From contig SCFE01000019.1 in assembly GCA_004352715.1 (NCBI GenBank), forward strand, positions 1,490,551 to 1,554,550: DNA of 64,000 nucleotides, in the 5' to 3' direction. The notes beneath the pieces were generated by a model, which did no database searches, had not been told where the DNA came from, and saw only the letters and a list, made by a program, of their open reading frames with translations. Both the position numbers and the translations under genes were made by a program. This document shows positions 1 through 11,868 of this stretch, piece after piece. The DNA comes from Hofstenia miamia. Lineage: Eukaryota > Xenacoelomorpha > Acoela. The first letter of the stretch is position 1, and each line of letters starts with the position of its first letter.

Positions 1-20
1 AAAAAAAAAAAAAAAAAAAA

Positions 21-330
21 TGTGCTTCCAACAAATTGAGGTTCTACAATATTGGTTTGTACCATTAAAACATGATTTCAAGCATATATGTTGCACTCAT
101 AGCTAGCATTAGTTGGTGTGTTTGGTTATATCTTTCCATAAAATCCTACATATTTCCATAATTAAACAACATTAGTATGATATTTGTTATTCAAATTATA
201 ACAAGATTTATGTTGCGAAATAAATTACTGCCCAATCCCTATAAAAATTGAACAATGTTTTTGTTTCACTTGAGAATTTTGCTGTTTTTTCATTAAATAT
301 ATAATTCCATGGCTAAAATTTACTGTGCAT
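21..330 (+). repeat. Left arm of a ~310-bp inverted repeat
   Basis: This stretch reads, with interruptions, as the reverse complement of 6821-7128. Shared blocks include the outer end (TGTGCTTCCAACAAATTGAG), a central block around 200-300 and the inner block around TTTTTTCATTAAATATATAA. A middle part (about 130-190) does not align. The arm is preceded by a run of at least 20 A at the window edge. It may be the terminal repeat of a ~7.1-kb element or simply one of two copies of a repeat in opposite orientation. Confidence 0.8.
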
Positions 331-2680
331 CATTACATCTGATCACTAAGGCCCATAATATGAAAATTAGTCAATATCTCTCCTTTGGATGATGGTATAA
401 TTATATCTCCAATTTCTATTGAAGTTTTGATTAACCATGCTATGCTAATATTCACACTATGTGTTATGTGTGTACACAAGATGGAATTATAGTAATGACC
501 AAATGTTACAACAAATACAGTTTAAAGGCATTGAAGTCTCTAACATACATTAGCATTAATTGTAAACATAATTGATTTTCAATTCTACATGAGGGGCAGT
601 GTTATTATAGAAACTATCAAATGTTACAAATATGGTTTAAAGGTGTTGTACCCTCTAAGAGATATTAGCATTAATTGAAAGCATAAAGTATTTTAGATTC
701 CCCTTTCTCCCACATGGAGAATGCATTTGAATAACTAGTCATTAGTCATAACTATAAAAATATATCTATATGCATATGTTCTAGAATATTTGAATGCATT
801 AAACAAATATTAAATAATTTTCTTGATGTATAAAACTACATGGAAAAAAGTTAATTTCACATTTCAAAACAAAAACACACATTGTTCTAATTAAAATGAT
901 GCAATTTTCAACATTTCTGCACACTAATGAGCATTGTTAAGCTTTTGCATATATTTCTAACACACAAAATGTTCACCTAACACATCATGCATAGCTTTAA
1001 AGTAAATTAGACAGATGGATAGTTGTAATTAGCATTACAAAAGTCAATTTCTGACATGGCATTCTTGGTTCAAATAGCCTATCCAAAGTATTCCTCATTT
1101 TTTATGGTTTTAGCTAAAAAAATGATTATTTATGTAAAATATATGCAAGGAGAAAAATAAATCTGACAAGGAATATGTATTTATACTTTCTAAAATAAAT
1201 TTATACACTAATTTTCAACACAATACTTGGCTTACAACCAAAATATTTCAAAGGTTTATTCTGACATCAAAGAACTTTAAGTTCAATTAACATTTTAAAC
1301 CATACACCAGCTCAATGTGCATATTGTTTGGGAAGAAAAAAAACAATTTTCGTTTTGCAAAAATAATTTTTACTGCAGGGCTGTACTTTGTATGCGTTTG
1401 ATACACACTGAGAATTGTAAACTGTTCACCAATAGAAACTCATAAAATAATATGTATTGTACATAACAAGGTTCTTCTGAAACTGAGCTAAGTTCACTGA
1501 CCTTTACAGAGCATGATAATTTCTCCTCTGTCTTATACAAAGATTGCATGTCAGATGAACATCTTTTGCTGTTTTTTCCTCTGCCTTTGGTAAATACCCA
1601 CATGCTCTGGCTTTCGACAACCTCATAGTTTTTAAACTTGTTTGGTACATATGGCTTTTCTCACCATTCCTGATAACCAAAGAGTGAATAAAGTTAAAAT
1701 GAATGCAGATTTATTACTGAACTTCAATGTCTAAACCAATCAAAATAATGTATCATCACTGATGTATTAATACATGAAAGAATGAAAGATGAAAGTGTAT
1801 CCATCCATCTAAACTCTTTTTAACTTGTAAAATGTGTTTGTAATGTGTTTTTCCCTAATACACCATTCATGGGTATTTTTATCAGTTTCAAAAAGCAAAT
1901 ATATATAAAATTATGTATTTAATGATAGTTGTATTTTTTCTTGAAGCAAATACCCCTCCATGCTTAAAATATCGATCAATTTTCATACAAACCAACTAAT
2001 TTCTTAACAATACTTAGGAAATTTTTGCAAAACACGCAAATTTTAACACCTCTACTATAGGCTTATGTAAACTATGTGTGTACATGACAAAATATTTCTC
2101 CAAATATTATGACATGTCATATATTTGGTTGGATTGTTGAAATAATGAGATATAATGTCAGAATACATTATTCATTAAGATTTGTACCTTACATAATAAA
2201 TTCTCCAACATGTACACATGTAAATTCTAAATTATTCATAGTTTGATTATGTGATGTGTTATTAACCCCATTCTATAACCATACTTACATTATTCATGAA
2301 CTAAGAATAGGTTATGACTCATCAATTAGCGCCTGTTAATCAATTATTAACAAATGTGGTGAACGCTTTTTTTTCATTGGAATCTCTCACAAAAAAATTT
2401 TGTTGAAATTGCTCCTGCAATTGATATGCATCTTCAATTTAAAAAATTTGCTTTTTTTCACTTGAAGTTATATATTTTGTAGAATTACTTTAATAACCAT
2501 AATCATTTATCATTTTCATGAGCTCTTAATGTTATTTTTCAAACTGTTTACAAGTATGTGTTTTTGTAAAATCAATAAATTTAATCATTTTTTATTAATG
2601 TATTTTTTAAGGAAATGTTTTAGTCTTTTTGTATTAAAAATGTTTTGCGAGTTTCATGATTGATTTGTTTTTGAATTGCA
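331..2680. other. AT-rich stretch without recognisable genes
   Basis: No coding region or structured RNA was recognised here. The only internal structure noted is an imperfect direct duplication of about 80 bp (roughly 495-575 and 605-685), both copies sharing the core TTAGCATTAATTG followed by an A-rich end. A short minus-strand open frame at 1370-1603 has no family features and no good splice context. Confidence 0.5.
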
Positions 2681-2956
2681 CAAAAAGGCAAAAACAAATC
2701 ACAAAGAACACAAAAAGGAAAAGAATATACCAAAGGCAAGTAATATTGTACAAAAAGGCAAAACCAAATGCCAAAAACACAAAATGGAAAAGAAATATAC
2801 CAAAGGAAAGTAATATTGTACAAAAAGGCAAAAACAAATCACATAAAACACAAAAAGGAAAAGAAAATATCCCAAAGACAAGTAATATTGTGTGAAAATT
2901 CAAAAACAAATCACAAAAACACAAAAAGGAAAAAAAATATTCCAAATGCAAGTAAT
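2681..2956. repeat. 70-bp minisatellite, left part
   Basis: About four tandem copies of a unit beginning CAAAAAGGCAAAAACAAATC and ending near AAAGGCAAGTAATATTGTA; the unit starts at 2681, 2751 and 2821, giving an exact 70-bp period before slight drift. The unit is purine-rich on this strand and creates long open frames on both strands (Lys/Asn/Gln-rich one way, Phe/Leu/Cys-rich the other). These are by-products of the repeat and are not annotated as genes. The array resumes at 4349 after an inserted transposon. Confidence 0.92.
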
Positions 2957-4348
2957 GGATGTGTCTCACTTCCCCCAAACTCACTTCCCCCAAATCTGAC
3001 GTCACAAAATATTAAATACCGTTAGAGACAACATTTCAGTGAAATTGTAATTATATATTTAAATAAATATCTATATTTCTTTACACTCTATTTTGATTAG
3101 TTTTATATGCAGTTAAGATTGCTGAAATACGGAATTGCAATTAAATAAATGTAAATATGTGCAATAATTATAAGCATTGACTATTTACATATTATATATG
3201 TATATTTTACCCCCGACACTGTTTAGATCTAACCTGATGATTAGAGAATTGCGTTAGCATGCCTTGTGCTGTGTAATTTCAAAATTCATAGCTAATATAT
3301 AAACGCTAATTTGTTTTGTGTCATATTTACTTCGGACTAATTTCGGGTAGCTTATCTATTTCTAAAAAGTATTTTACAGATTCGTAGTGTAAGACAACNG
3401 TAAATAGCAAACCAATGTGATGCATTATTACGATTTTTCCAGATTCCTGGTCCCCCTCGAGTAATATACTCAAGTATTAACTGCTTTTAATGCAGGGGTG
3501 TCATGAGAGAGCTGACTCCCACTCATTGTTGCCAGGCTAATTCTAAATTCTAGTAAAATACATGTAAAAAATTACATTCAAAATTTTCAAAGTTATAAAC
3601 AACTCTCCATTACTGCTAAAAGGAATAGAATAGTCTGCCAGGACAAACAACGCATATTATCTGATCAGGAAATTTATCAGATATATAATAAACAATTAGC
3701 AAACAAACAAATTATGAATGAACGTGAAAAAATTAATTACTCATTACAACAAAGTACAAAAATAATGAACATAATTAATTTTCTATTTTAAATCTAAACA
3801 GATTTTTGAAGGACTACTAAATATTTACTAAATGCAAATGGCGAACCTCAACATTTACATTTATTTAATTCTCTAATCATCAGGTTAGATCTAAACAGTG
3901 TCGGGGGGTAAAATATACATATATAATATGTAAATAGTCAATGCTTATAATTATTGCACATATTTACATTTATTTAATTGCAATTCCGTATTTCAGCNAA
4001 CAATTAGCAAACAAACAAATTACGAATGAACGCGAAAAAATTAATTACTCATTACAACAAAGTACAAAAATAATGAACATAATTAAATTTCTATTTTAAA
4101 TCTAAACAGATTTTCGAAGGACTGCTAAATATTTACTAAATGCAAATGGCGAACCTCAACATTTACATTTACTTAATTGCAATTCCGTATTTCAGCAATC
4201 TTAACTGCATATAAAACTAATCAAAATAGAAGAGTGTAAAGAAATATAGATATTTATTTAAATATATAATTACAATTTCACTGAAATGTTGTCTCTAACG
4301 GTATTTAATATTTTGTGACGTCAGACTTGGGGGAAGTGAGACACATCC
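2957..4348. mobile_element. Non-autonomous TIR transposon with 8-bp target duplication
   Basis: The element begins GGATGTGTCTCACTTCCCCC and ends with its exact reverse complement. It is flanked on both sides by CAAGTAAT (2949-2956 and 4349-4356), a perfect 8-bp target duplication of the minisatellite unit it landed in. The inverted arms are long: 2957-3250 pairs with 3871-3997 plus 4160-4348. The left tip carries an extra 15-bp copy of the CTCACTTCCCCCAAA block. No transposase is visible. Eight-bp duplications are typical of hAT and P elements, but the tip does not look like the usual hAT CAGGG end, so the superfamily is open. Single Ns at 3399 and 3998 interrupt it, and 4000-4160 repeats 3692-3870. 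Confidence 0.85.
3998..4168. repeat. Duplicated segment beside an N join
   Basis: Bases after the N at 3998 repeat about 3692-3870 with a few substitutions (for example ATTATGAATGAACGTG versus ATTACGAATGAACGCG). The second version then passes directly into the outer part of the right arm, lacking the 109-bp piece 3871-3979. The lost piece is bounded by the direct repeat ACATTTATTTAATT. This looks like two alleles or two element copies joined end to end at an assembly gap rather than a tandem duplication in the animal. Confidence 0.6.
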
Positions 4349-4745
4349 CAAGTAATGGTGTATGAAAAGGCAAAAACAAATCATAAAAAACAAAAAGGAG
4401 GAAAAAATATAGCAAAGGCAAATAATATTGTATGACAATTCAAAAACAAATCACAAAAAACACAAAAAGGGAAAAAAATATACCAAAGGCAAGTAATGGT
4501 GTATGAAAAGGCAAAAACAAATCCCAAAAAACCATGAAAAAATATATACCAAAGGCAATTAATATTGTACAAAAAGGCAAAAACAAATCACAAAAAATAC
4601 AAAAAGAAAAAATATACCAAAAGGAATTAATATTGTACAAAACAAAAAGGCAAAAACAAATCACAAAAATACAAAAAGGAAAAAAAATATACCAAAAGCA
4701 ATTAATATTGTTCAAAAAGGCAAAAACAAATCTCAAGAAACACAA
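4349..4745. repeat. 70-bp minisatellite, right part
   Basis: Continuation of the array at 2681-2956, roughly six further copies with the same CAAAAACAAATCACAAAAA core and AAAGGCAAGTAATGGTGTATG or AATTAATATTGTAC joints. Copies here differ more in length. The right-hand joint sequence AAGTAATGGTGTATG also occurs intact at about 4491, showing what the target looked like before the transposon inserted. Confidence 0.9.
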
Positions 4746-4759
4746 AGAGAAAAAGAAAA

Positions 4760-4905
4760 AACGTCGGAAAAGAAATTTAAGTCACAAATGTGGAAAAATG
4801 TCAGATAAGAAATGTAAGTCACAAACATGGAAAATCGTCGGAAAAGAAATGTAAGTCACAAACATGGAAAAAACAATAGACTGTGTAAACGTCAGAAAAA
4901 ATGTA
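4760..4905. repeat. ~37-bp tandem array
   Basis: Three full copies and one partial copy of a unit running from GTCGGAAAAGAAATGTAAG to AACATGGAAAAAT; units start near 4763, 4800, 4837 and 4891. The array abuts the 70-bp minisatellite and shares its A-rich character but not its sequence. No gene is associated. Confidence 0.8.
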
Positions 4906-5334
4906 AGTTTAAATGTTTTATATATATGACATCAATAAATTATAATAACCCATTTATGACACTTATAACAAAACAACAATTTTGAAACATTTCATATAAA
5001 AATTCTACTTGCAAATATTTTATTCTTGAATTGACAAGAAAAACGTACTGAAAAAGTATTTATTTCCTTTGTACCAGAGGCATTGATTAATAAACTGTTT
5101 TACTTTATTAACATTTTAGGATTGTAGCATTTTATCATTTACATAAGTTTCTAAATTGGCAAAAACATGATGTAATAATAATTGAGATTGTTTTCAAAAG
5201 TGCAAAAAATAATTTTTTGTATCATATGAAAATGTTTTATTTAATCATGATAAATGTTAAAGCGATTTAAACTTCATGTTTGTAAAAATTTGCCCCAGTT
5301 TATTAATTGGTAGATAGCAAGATTACAATTGGAT

Positions 5335-5588
5335 GCATTTTGACATTTGAACAATGGGATATAGATAAGACTACATAATGTTAACATTATCTGTGAAGAA
5401 GTGCAACTTTATACATAGAATGGAATAATGGAATTTCACAAGTTGGTACTGTTTTTATAATTTGTTACATTTTGACATTTGAACAATGGCAATAGATAAA
5501 ACAATGTAATGTTGACATTGTCTATAAAAGCATGCAACTTTCTACGCATATGAATATACACAGCTGGTATAATGGAATTTCACATTGC
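5335..5588. repeat. ~133-bp imperfect direct duplication
   Basis: Two copies, about 5335-5445 and 5468-5588, share TTTGACATTTGAACAATGG, a middle part resembling AATGTTAACATTATCTGT, and the end AATGGAATTTCACA. The spacing of the shared TTTGACATTT is 133 bp. The rest of 4906-6014 is plain AT-rich sequence in which no gene was recognised. Confidence 0.8.
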
Positions 5589-6014
5589 TGAAAGACAGCT
5601 ACCCTGAAAAATTTCAAAATTTTTGGTAAGCTATTTATAAATTAAATCTCAGATATTGTTTTGATTCTTAAGGCTTTTTTGCAATATTATTTTCAGTTAG
5701 TTTTACAGTTATTTCTTTAAAAAACGTAATCAATTTTATTTTAATGAATTGCTGCGAATTTAGTGTCTGATGTTAAATTTATTATAAACTTTATTATAAA
5801 AAAACGTCATTTATTTGTTAATACACATTTTTAATTGAATTTGTTTAAACTTTCAATTGTCATGTGTTTTATACTGAGATCTATCACCTCATTTGACTTG
5901 TTTATTAATCATTAATTTAGATACAACCGTGTGAAATTCATAATTTGCAAATACACATTGCGTATGTTTCCTACAACATTCCCATCCCAACATAAAGGTT
6001 TGACTAATATTATC

Positions 6015-6220
6015 ATTACCTCCGCCAAGGAGGTTATGTTTTTGTAGCATTGGTTTGTTTGTCTGTTACAAACTTTATGGAAAAAGTAACAGATGGATTG
6101 ACCTCAAATATTCACCAAAGGTTTGTCTACGCCCAAGAAGGAATCAATTAAATTTTGGTGCTGATCCGAGGAACACAAGCTGCGTGGCGGAGGTCTGTGC
6201 TCTTCGAGTGCTTTTCTAGT
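6015..6220 (+). mobile_element. Short interspersed repeat with CCTCCGCC termini
   Basis: The piece begins TTACCTCCGCCAAGGAGG and ends near GGCGGAGGTCTGTGCTC followed by TTCGAGTGCTTTTCTAGT. The GC-rich CCTCCGCC start and GGCGGAGG end are inverted and could pair. It is far less AT-rich than its surroundings. From memory, repeats with these termini occur in many marine invertebrate genomes; this could not be searched here. No open frame of note. Confidence 0.6.
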
Positions 6221-6820
6221 TTTAAAAATTGTGTTTTTACATGGAAATATTTATTGTTTACATTATATTTTTTAAAAAAGTTTTTATTTTTGCAATTGAC
6301 ATGTGGATAGGCTGTGAAACATTTATTTTTTCAATGTTAAATAAATGTTTTCATTTGAAAATAATTGTTGATTACTACTTTTACCAAAGAAATTTAGTAA
6401 TAAAATATTATTCCAAAAACGTGAATTGTTTGCATATAGAATTTCAATTTGTATTCAAAATGAATATGAAATTAATATGAATAGAAAAATTTTTACATTT
6501 GAACAAATCTGATTTCATTGGATTTTAAAAATTGTTATAAAAAGTTTAAACAATAGACTGCAAACAAATGTGTTTGCCAACAAATATTACAACAAAAGAG
6601 AATATATTCCAAAGATGTCAGAGATACACAGAAGGCCAATTACATCATATCCATGCCCACCAGGATCAAAGGTCAAAAAATCAATATCAATGTAATGGAA
6701 CCCAATTCATACAACTAATGAGGGTGTGCATCTGATCATTATATCTAGTAACACGTCAATAATTCACTAAAACAACAAAAACCTATTAGAATGCCAACCA
6801 TTCATTGCAAAAACGAAAGT

Positions 6821-7128
6821 TCACAGGAAATTTTAGAAATGGAATTATATATTTAATGAAAAAACAGCAAAATTCTCGAATGAAACAAAAACATTGTTCA
6901 ATTATTATAGGGATTGTGCAGTAATTTATTACGCAACATAAATCTTGTTATAACTTCACCAACATAGATAGACGAGTTTTGGTTAAGAAAGGAAAGACGC
7001 TAGGGTAATAACGAAAGATATAACCAAACACACCAACTAATGCTAGCTGTGAATGCAACACATATGCTGGAAATCACGTTTTAATGGTACAAACCAATAT
7101 TGTAGAACCTCAATTTGTTGGAAGCACA
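6821..7128 (-). repeat. Right arm of the ~310-bp inverted repeat
   Basis: Reverse-complement partner of 21-330. Its outer end is CTCAATTTGTTGGAAGCACA. If the pair are true terminal repeats, the element would run 21-7128 and would have received the minisatellite, the 8-bp-duplication transposon and the CCTCCGCC repeat as internal cargo. No transposase or other coding sequence was recognised between the arms. Confidence 0.8.
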
Positions 7129-8280
7129 TGATTACCCTTATTAGATAAATGTCCTTTGATGCTGACATAGGCTACAAAACCAAGCACCACCCTAACTATT
7201 CATCATGAAAAACAAAATCCAATTTATAAACCAGTGTCACAATCATATATCAATAGGATAAACGTAAATTTTTGCATTGAGCAAGGTCAAGTGATTGAGT
7301 TTACTGGGACTGGGACGATTTATATCATGCTGGATATTCACATGGAATGAAGAAATTATGGAAAATCAAAATTATTTTATTTGATGTTTGCACTATTTGT
7401 GTAAACTCCAAAGTTATAACTATACATTTGTGTTTTTAAATTATTTAAATTAAATTCTATCAATATTATTTTTCTAAGTTGCAAAATCTAGCACATTATT
7501 CAGTTTATACAGAGATTGAGTTCAAAGATGGTTGAATTTTTCCAACACAGGTAAGCTGTTTTTACATTTAAATAGTGAATATTATATGATTAAGCAAATT
7601 TTTAGTTAGAAATTGATTGCTTGTACATGTTTAATATTACTAACATCAATAAAAATTTCCTGGAGACTTGATTTGCAAAGAAAAACACTACATATATTAT
7701 CAAAGCAATGTTTAAAGAAACTAAATTACAAATGAAAAAAGCATTAGCAAAAACTGCAAAAAGAGAATTTCTTCTTTCACAGCACTAAAAACACCAACTC
7801 CTTCACAATGGGTATCAACTAATTTGATGTTGTGAGAGAACACATATTAACATTATCAGTGAATATACAGCATAAATTCATTATCTTTAAATGATCAAGA
7901 GCACCTGATACATTTTAACAGTAATTTGATTTCAGTCAAACACTATAATTCAAATCTCTTACCAAAGAAATAAATTGCAAAAATAAATTAAAATAATTAA
8001 CTTGAAAAAATAAATTTAGCAAAAAATTTTACAATAAATAATTAATAAAATAAAATTAATTTTTAAAATACTGGTGATGTTTACAAAGTTTCTTTGTTCT
8101 TTGTTCTAATTTACATGTCATACATGGGTTTTTCAATGATGTAGGCACAACTTAAAGCATGTTTTGCTTCAATTAAAGATAGTTTCACTTTAAAAAGACT
8201 TCTTTATTGCCATATAACAATAAAGAATGGCACAAATTGTTGACAGGTCAGAGATTGAAGGCAGTGCCTTTTGGACTGGT
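7129..8280. other. AT-rich stretch without recognisable genes
   Basis: No coding region, RNA gene or transposon end was recognised. The sequence is A+T-rich with many short A and T runs. Confidence 0.5.
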
Positions 8281-8329
8281 GAATGCATCTACACACAAAT
8301 AATGAGGTATGTTGATACTTTTGTTTGAT

Positions 8330-8740
8330 AACCTGTGTATATTATAATATTTCACATTTATTTGAGTGTTTTTTAAATTTTACCCTTTAAACTAAATTAC
8401 ATTGAATATTTTGTTTAATTGTATGCAATTTAAATTTTCTATTTTTATAACTAGCAACTTACTAAAACTATAAATTATACACATTAATTTTTGCTTTGTT
8501 GTGTCATTTGGATGATATTTACTGAACATATATTAAAATTGTTTTCATCATCTAAGTATATTATAATATTTCATGCTTAATCAAGCACATTTTTTAATTT
8601 TCCGCTTTAAACTAAATTATACATATTGATTTTTTTTATGATGAATATTTTGTTTAATTACATACACTCTAAATTTACTATTTTTATGACTAGTAGCTTA
8701 CTGAAACTATAAATTATGCGTTCATTTTCGTTTTGTTGGG
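8330..8740. repeat. ~220-bp tandem duplication
   Basis: Two diverged copies share TATATTATAATATTTCA, GCTTTAAACTAAATTA or its variant, TATTTTGTTTAATTA, and ACTAGCAACTTACTAAAACT or its variant. A third partial copy lies at about 10445-10575 (TATATTATAGTATTTCATGG and following), on the other side of the mariner relic. The mariner therefore probably inserted into a pre-existing array. Confidence 0.7.
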
Positions 8741-8755
8741 ATATACAGGGTGATT

Positions 8756-9880
8756 TATAAGTAGAGAACAACTTTAAACGGAAATATTAAACATTTATTT
8801 TCAAAAACAGAAACATAAATTTTGAACTAAAAGTTCAATAAATGGGGTTTTATGTGATGTATCTGTTCACCATCCACGAGTCTCAGTCGTGCAATGTGAG
8901 CTGGAATTGAGTGCACTACGTTTTGCAAAGTTGCAGCATCAATGTTACTGAATTCTTTAATGATTTTTTAAAGAATGTAAATTAAGATGTGTTTTGGAAT
9001 AAACCTTATTCTTGGTGTTAAATCTGGTGAACAAGGGGGCTAAAATAAATCAAATGAGCAACTGATAACTTGCTCTCCAAAATTTTAACGCAAGAACAAA
9101 ATTGTGTCTCAAGTTGTATGGGGAGTAGCTCCATCTTGCATGAAGAAAGTCTTGTTGAATTTTCGTTTTTCTTTCAGCTTGGGAAATATATGATATTTAA
9201 TCATTTCAAGAAAATTCTCCTTTCTAACTGATTCATTATATGCAAAAAAAATGAGAAGGCAACATGAATTTCGAGGTAAATGCAACAGCAACTGTGATTT
9301 TTGGGGAGTGCAAAGGTCGATTTAAATTGATGTTAGGATTTTCTGATGCCCATACATAGCCTGATAGGGATGACAACTCACCACTAAGATGAAAATGAGC
9401 CTCATCGGTCCACAAATCTCATCCAACACTGGTAATAAACGTGTAACAAACAAGTTCGCAAGTTCCAGTCGATGTTGCATATCACCGTCTTGAAGGCCAT
9501 GTACAAATTTAGGCTTGTATTTTTTAAAGCTGAAGTACTCCTTGGTTATATTTCTGACTGTAGAGTAGCTAATTCCAGTTTCTCTTTCACATTTTCTCAA
9601 AGAGAACTTGTTCCACAGGTATTGCTATTGGCTTGATTTAAATGTGATGCTCTCACTTCATCAAATTAAATTCATCAATTATGAAAGGACGGCCAGATTT
9701 ATTGACATCATGTAGAGAAAATGTTTTTTCAAATTTTTTAATCGACTTGGTTATTGCAGATGCATGGAAAGAATCGTTTTTGAGGTTATGCTTGGTTTTA
9801 TATGCATGCAAGCAAAGGGTTGTTGAAGACGAATTTGCATAAAATAACTGCACCAGTTCCAATCGTGTTGGTAAGTCCAT
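8756..9880 (-). pseudogene. Mariner-family transposase, broken
   Basis: Read on the minus strand, this has the parts of a mariner transposase in order. The N-terminal helix-turn-helix region (9653-9880) is followed by a Lys-Ser-Gly-Arg-Pro joint. The first catalytic Asp lies in DEAHFHLSG (near 9400), the second in MQDGATPHT (near 9120), and a third acidic site in SPDLTP (near 9035), the DD(34)D-type arrangement. The C-terminal end with a stop is at 8827. The parts fall in different frames, so the gene is dead. The outer end TACAGGGTGATTTATAAGTA at 8755 looks like a mariner terminus with a TA target. The matching end upstream of the N-terminus was not found. Confidence 0.85.
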
Positions 9881-10440
9881 TTAACAGTTAGTAGATGTGT
9901 AGAGTACTGAAAATTGTTAAGAAATATGAAACCCCAAAGAATGTTCAACAAAAATGATACAAACATACAAATTGACAATTGGCTAGAAAAAATATGGCCC
10001 ATCAAAATCATTCCTGACTTAAAAATCAGCCCGTATATATTATTGCTTTGTCCTTGTTTTACAAAATTTCTAGCTCTCAAATTTTTTTCGCAAACGTTTT
10101 TTAATGATTAATACAAAATATTTATCATGTAGATTTATGTGCTTCTACTATCTAAACATGCAGTTGATTATTTCATATTGGCGTGTAGGAACTCTATGTT
10201 TTTACAATAGCATTCACTACTATTAATATTAGCAGACTGCTATGGAATCAATGAAATGGTTTCACCTAAATAATATTAGCATGGTTAGTTGGAACCAATT
10301 GTAATTTGCTTGGTATAAAAGAATTTATTAAATTTGTAAATAATCAAACTCACTGGGTCAATGATAGTTAAAAGCAGGGCAGTCTGTCAATTTCAAATGT
10401 GTCTACACACAAATAGCAGGGTATGTCACATACTTTTTTT
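9881..10440. other. AT-rich stretch beside the mariner relic
   Basis: This part probably includes the 5' untranslated end of the mariner copy, but no inverted terminus could be matched to the one at 8756. Overlapping short frames on both strands have no family features. Confidence 0.4.
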
Positions 10441-10790
10441 ATATTTTGTTTTCACTGGATATGTATATTATAGTATTTCATGGTTAACTGAGCATGTTTT
10501 TTACATTTATGCTTTAAAATAAATTTATGCTATGGGATTTTATACATCTTGTTTTTCATTATTTATATTATAAAATGAAAATATGGTTTTGAATATATAA
10601 ATTATTTTTCTTAAAACATGGTGTTACATGTTTAAAACATTATTGCAATAAACACGTCTTAAGTGAAACTTGCCATAAAAAATATCATTTTCCCAAAACC
10701 CTAAAAACAAAAATCATCACATTGGTTGAAAGAAATTGTCTAAAAATTAATTTGCTCAATTTAGTTTTGTCAAAAATATTTCATCACTAG

Positions 10791-11868
10791 ATGGCGTCCA
10801 ATAGAATCCACCCATTTACACATGGCAAATTAATACGTAAAAAACTATTTTGTAGGGCTAATAAAATATTTGAAAAAATTAATAAAGAAATTAAAAAGTA
10901 TTTCAAAGAAAAATGCAAAAAAATGGTGGACTTGTGTAAATCCACTTATAGGCCGCAATTCAATATCAAAGATGAATAAAGAATCTGATGCAAATGAAAT
11001 CAACAAAATGTTTACTAATATATGAAATAATTTGAATTACAAACAACCTAGAATTTCTAGTATAGATAGTGAAGAGATTCCATTCCTAACAATGCATCAA
11101 GTATATCATGCATTGAAAAATGTCAAAAAAACAGGATACGACGGAATCCGATATTTGTTTATTAAAAATTTTTTGTATATAATTACACCAATTCATTATA
11201 TATTTGAGGAAACCTGCTATAATAACACCAATTTTAAAATCATAACCGCTTTAACTGCATAATTTAAGACCAATTAGCATTACTTCAATATTGTCAAGAT
11301 CTTTTGAAAAACTTGTTCACATCAAAGATATCTACAATGATTATCTAAATATAAATTAGCATTGATTCTGAGCAAATGGAACAATAAATGCCATTATCGA
11401 ACTACAAAATAAAATTCAGTCATGGAAAAATGGAACTTATGATTATGTAAGATTAATCAGCCTTGATATCAGGAAAGCTTTTGACAATGTAAATCACAGC
11501 ATTTTTTAAAAAGTTAAACACATCTAAATCCGTACATCATTAATTTGGCTGATAGTTTCATTGGTAATAGACAACAAATGGTTAAACATAGAAACAGACT
11601 TTCGAATATGGAAAAGATCCACAAAGGTGTTCCTCAAGAGTCCATTTGTGGCCCATTTCTGTTCAATATATGTATACTCTCAAAAAAAACATCCAGTAAA
11701 ACAATTCATTAGCAAAAGAACTGAATACGCTCCATCACAATTATGAAAAAACTCCACCGAAATTATTCTCATCAAAGACCATCTTCCCTGATCGATATTT
11801 CTTCTGTTATTTTTTAGTTTTGTAGTTTGTAAGCTTAAAATAAAGTTTATTATTATTATTATTATTAA
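10791..11868 (+). pseudogene. LINE reverse transcriptase relic
   Basis: A degraded non-LTR retrotransposon. Recognisable pieces in order are a pre-RT region (10791-10979), a palm region with Lys-Lys-Thr-Gly-Tyr-Asp-Gly-Ile (near 11130), LRPISITS (near 11265), SLDIRKAFDNVNH (near 11460) and GVPQES followed by GPFLFNI (near 11630). The catalytic YADD box is missing; sequence jumps from just after GPFLFNI to a 3' untranslated end. The element closes with a (TTA)n tail at 11847-11868 after AATAAAG. Several stops and frameshifts. The motif set fits APE-type LINEs of the jockey/CR1 kind. Confidence 0.8.

Noticed and set aside
2620-4854. Open frames of 60-123 codons on both strands across 2.6-3.0 and 4.4-4.85 kb
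   Set aside because: They are translations of the 70-bp and 37-bp tandem units; both strands are open and the proteins are low-complexity.
6229-6480. 83-codon plus-strand frame
   Set aside because: Phe/Ile/Tyr-rich translation of AT-rich DNA, with no family features or splice context.
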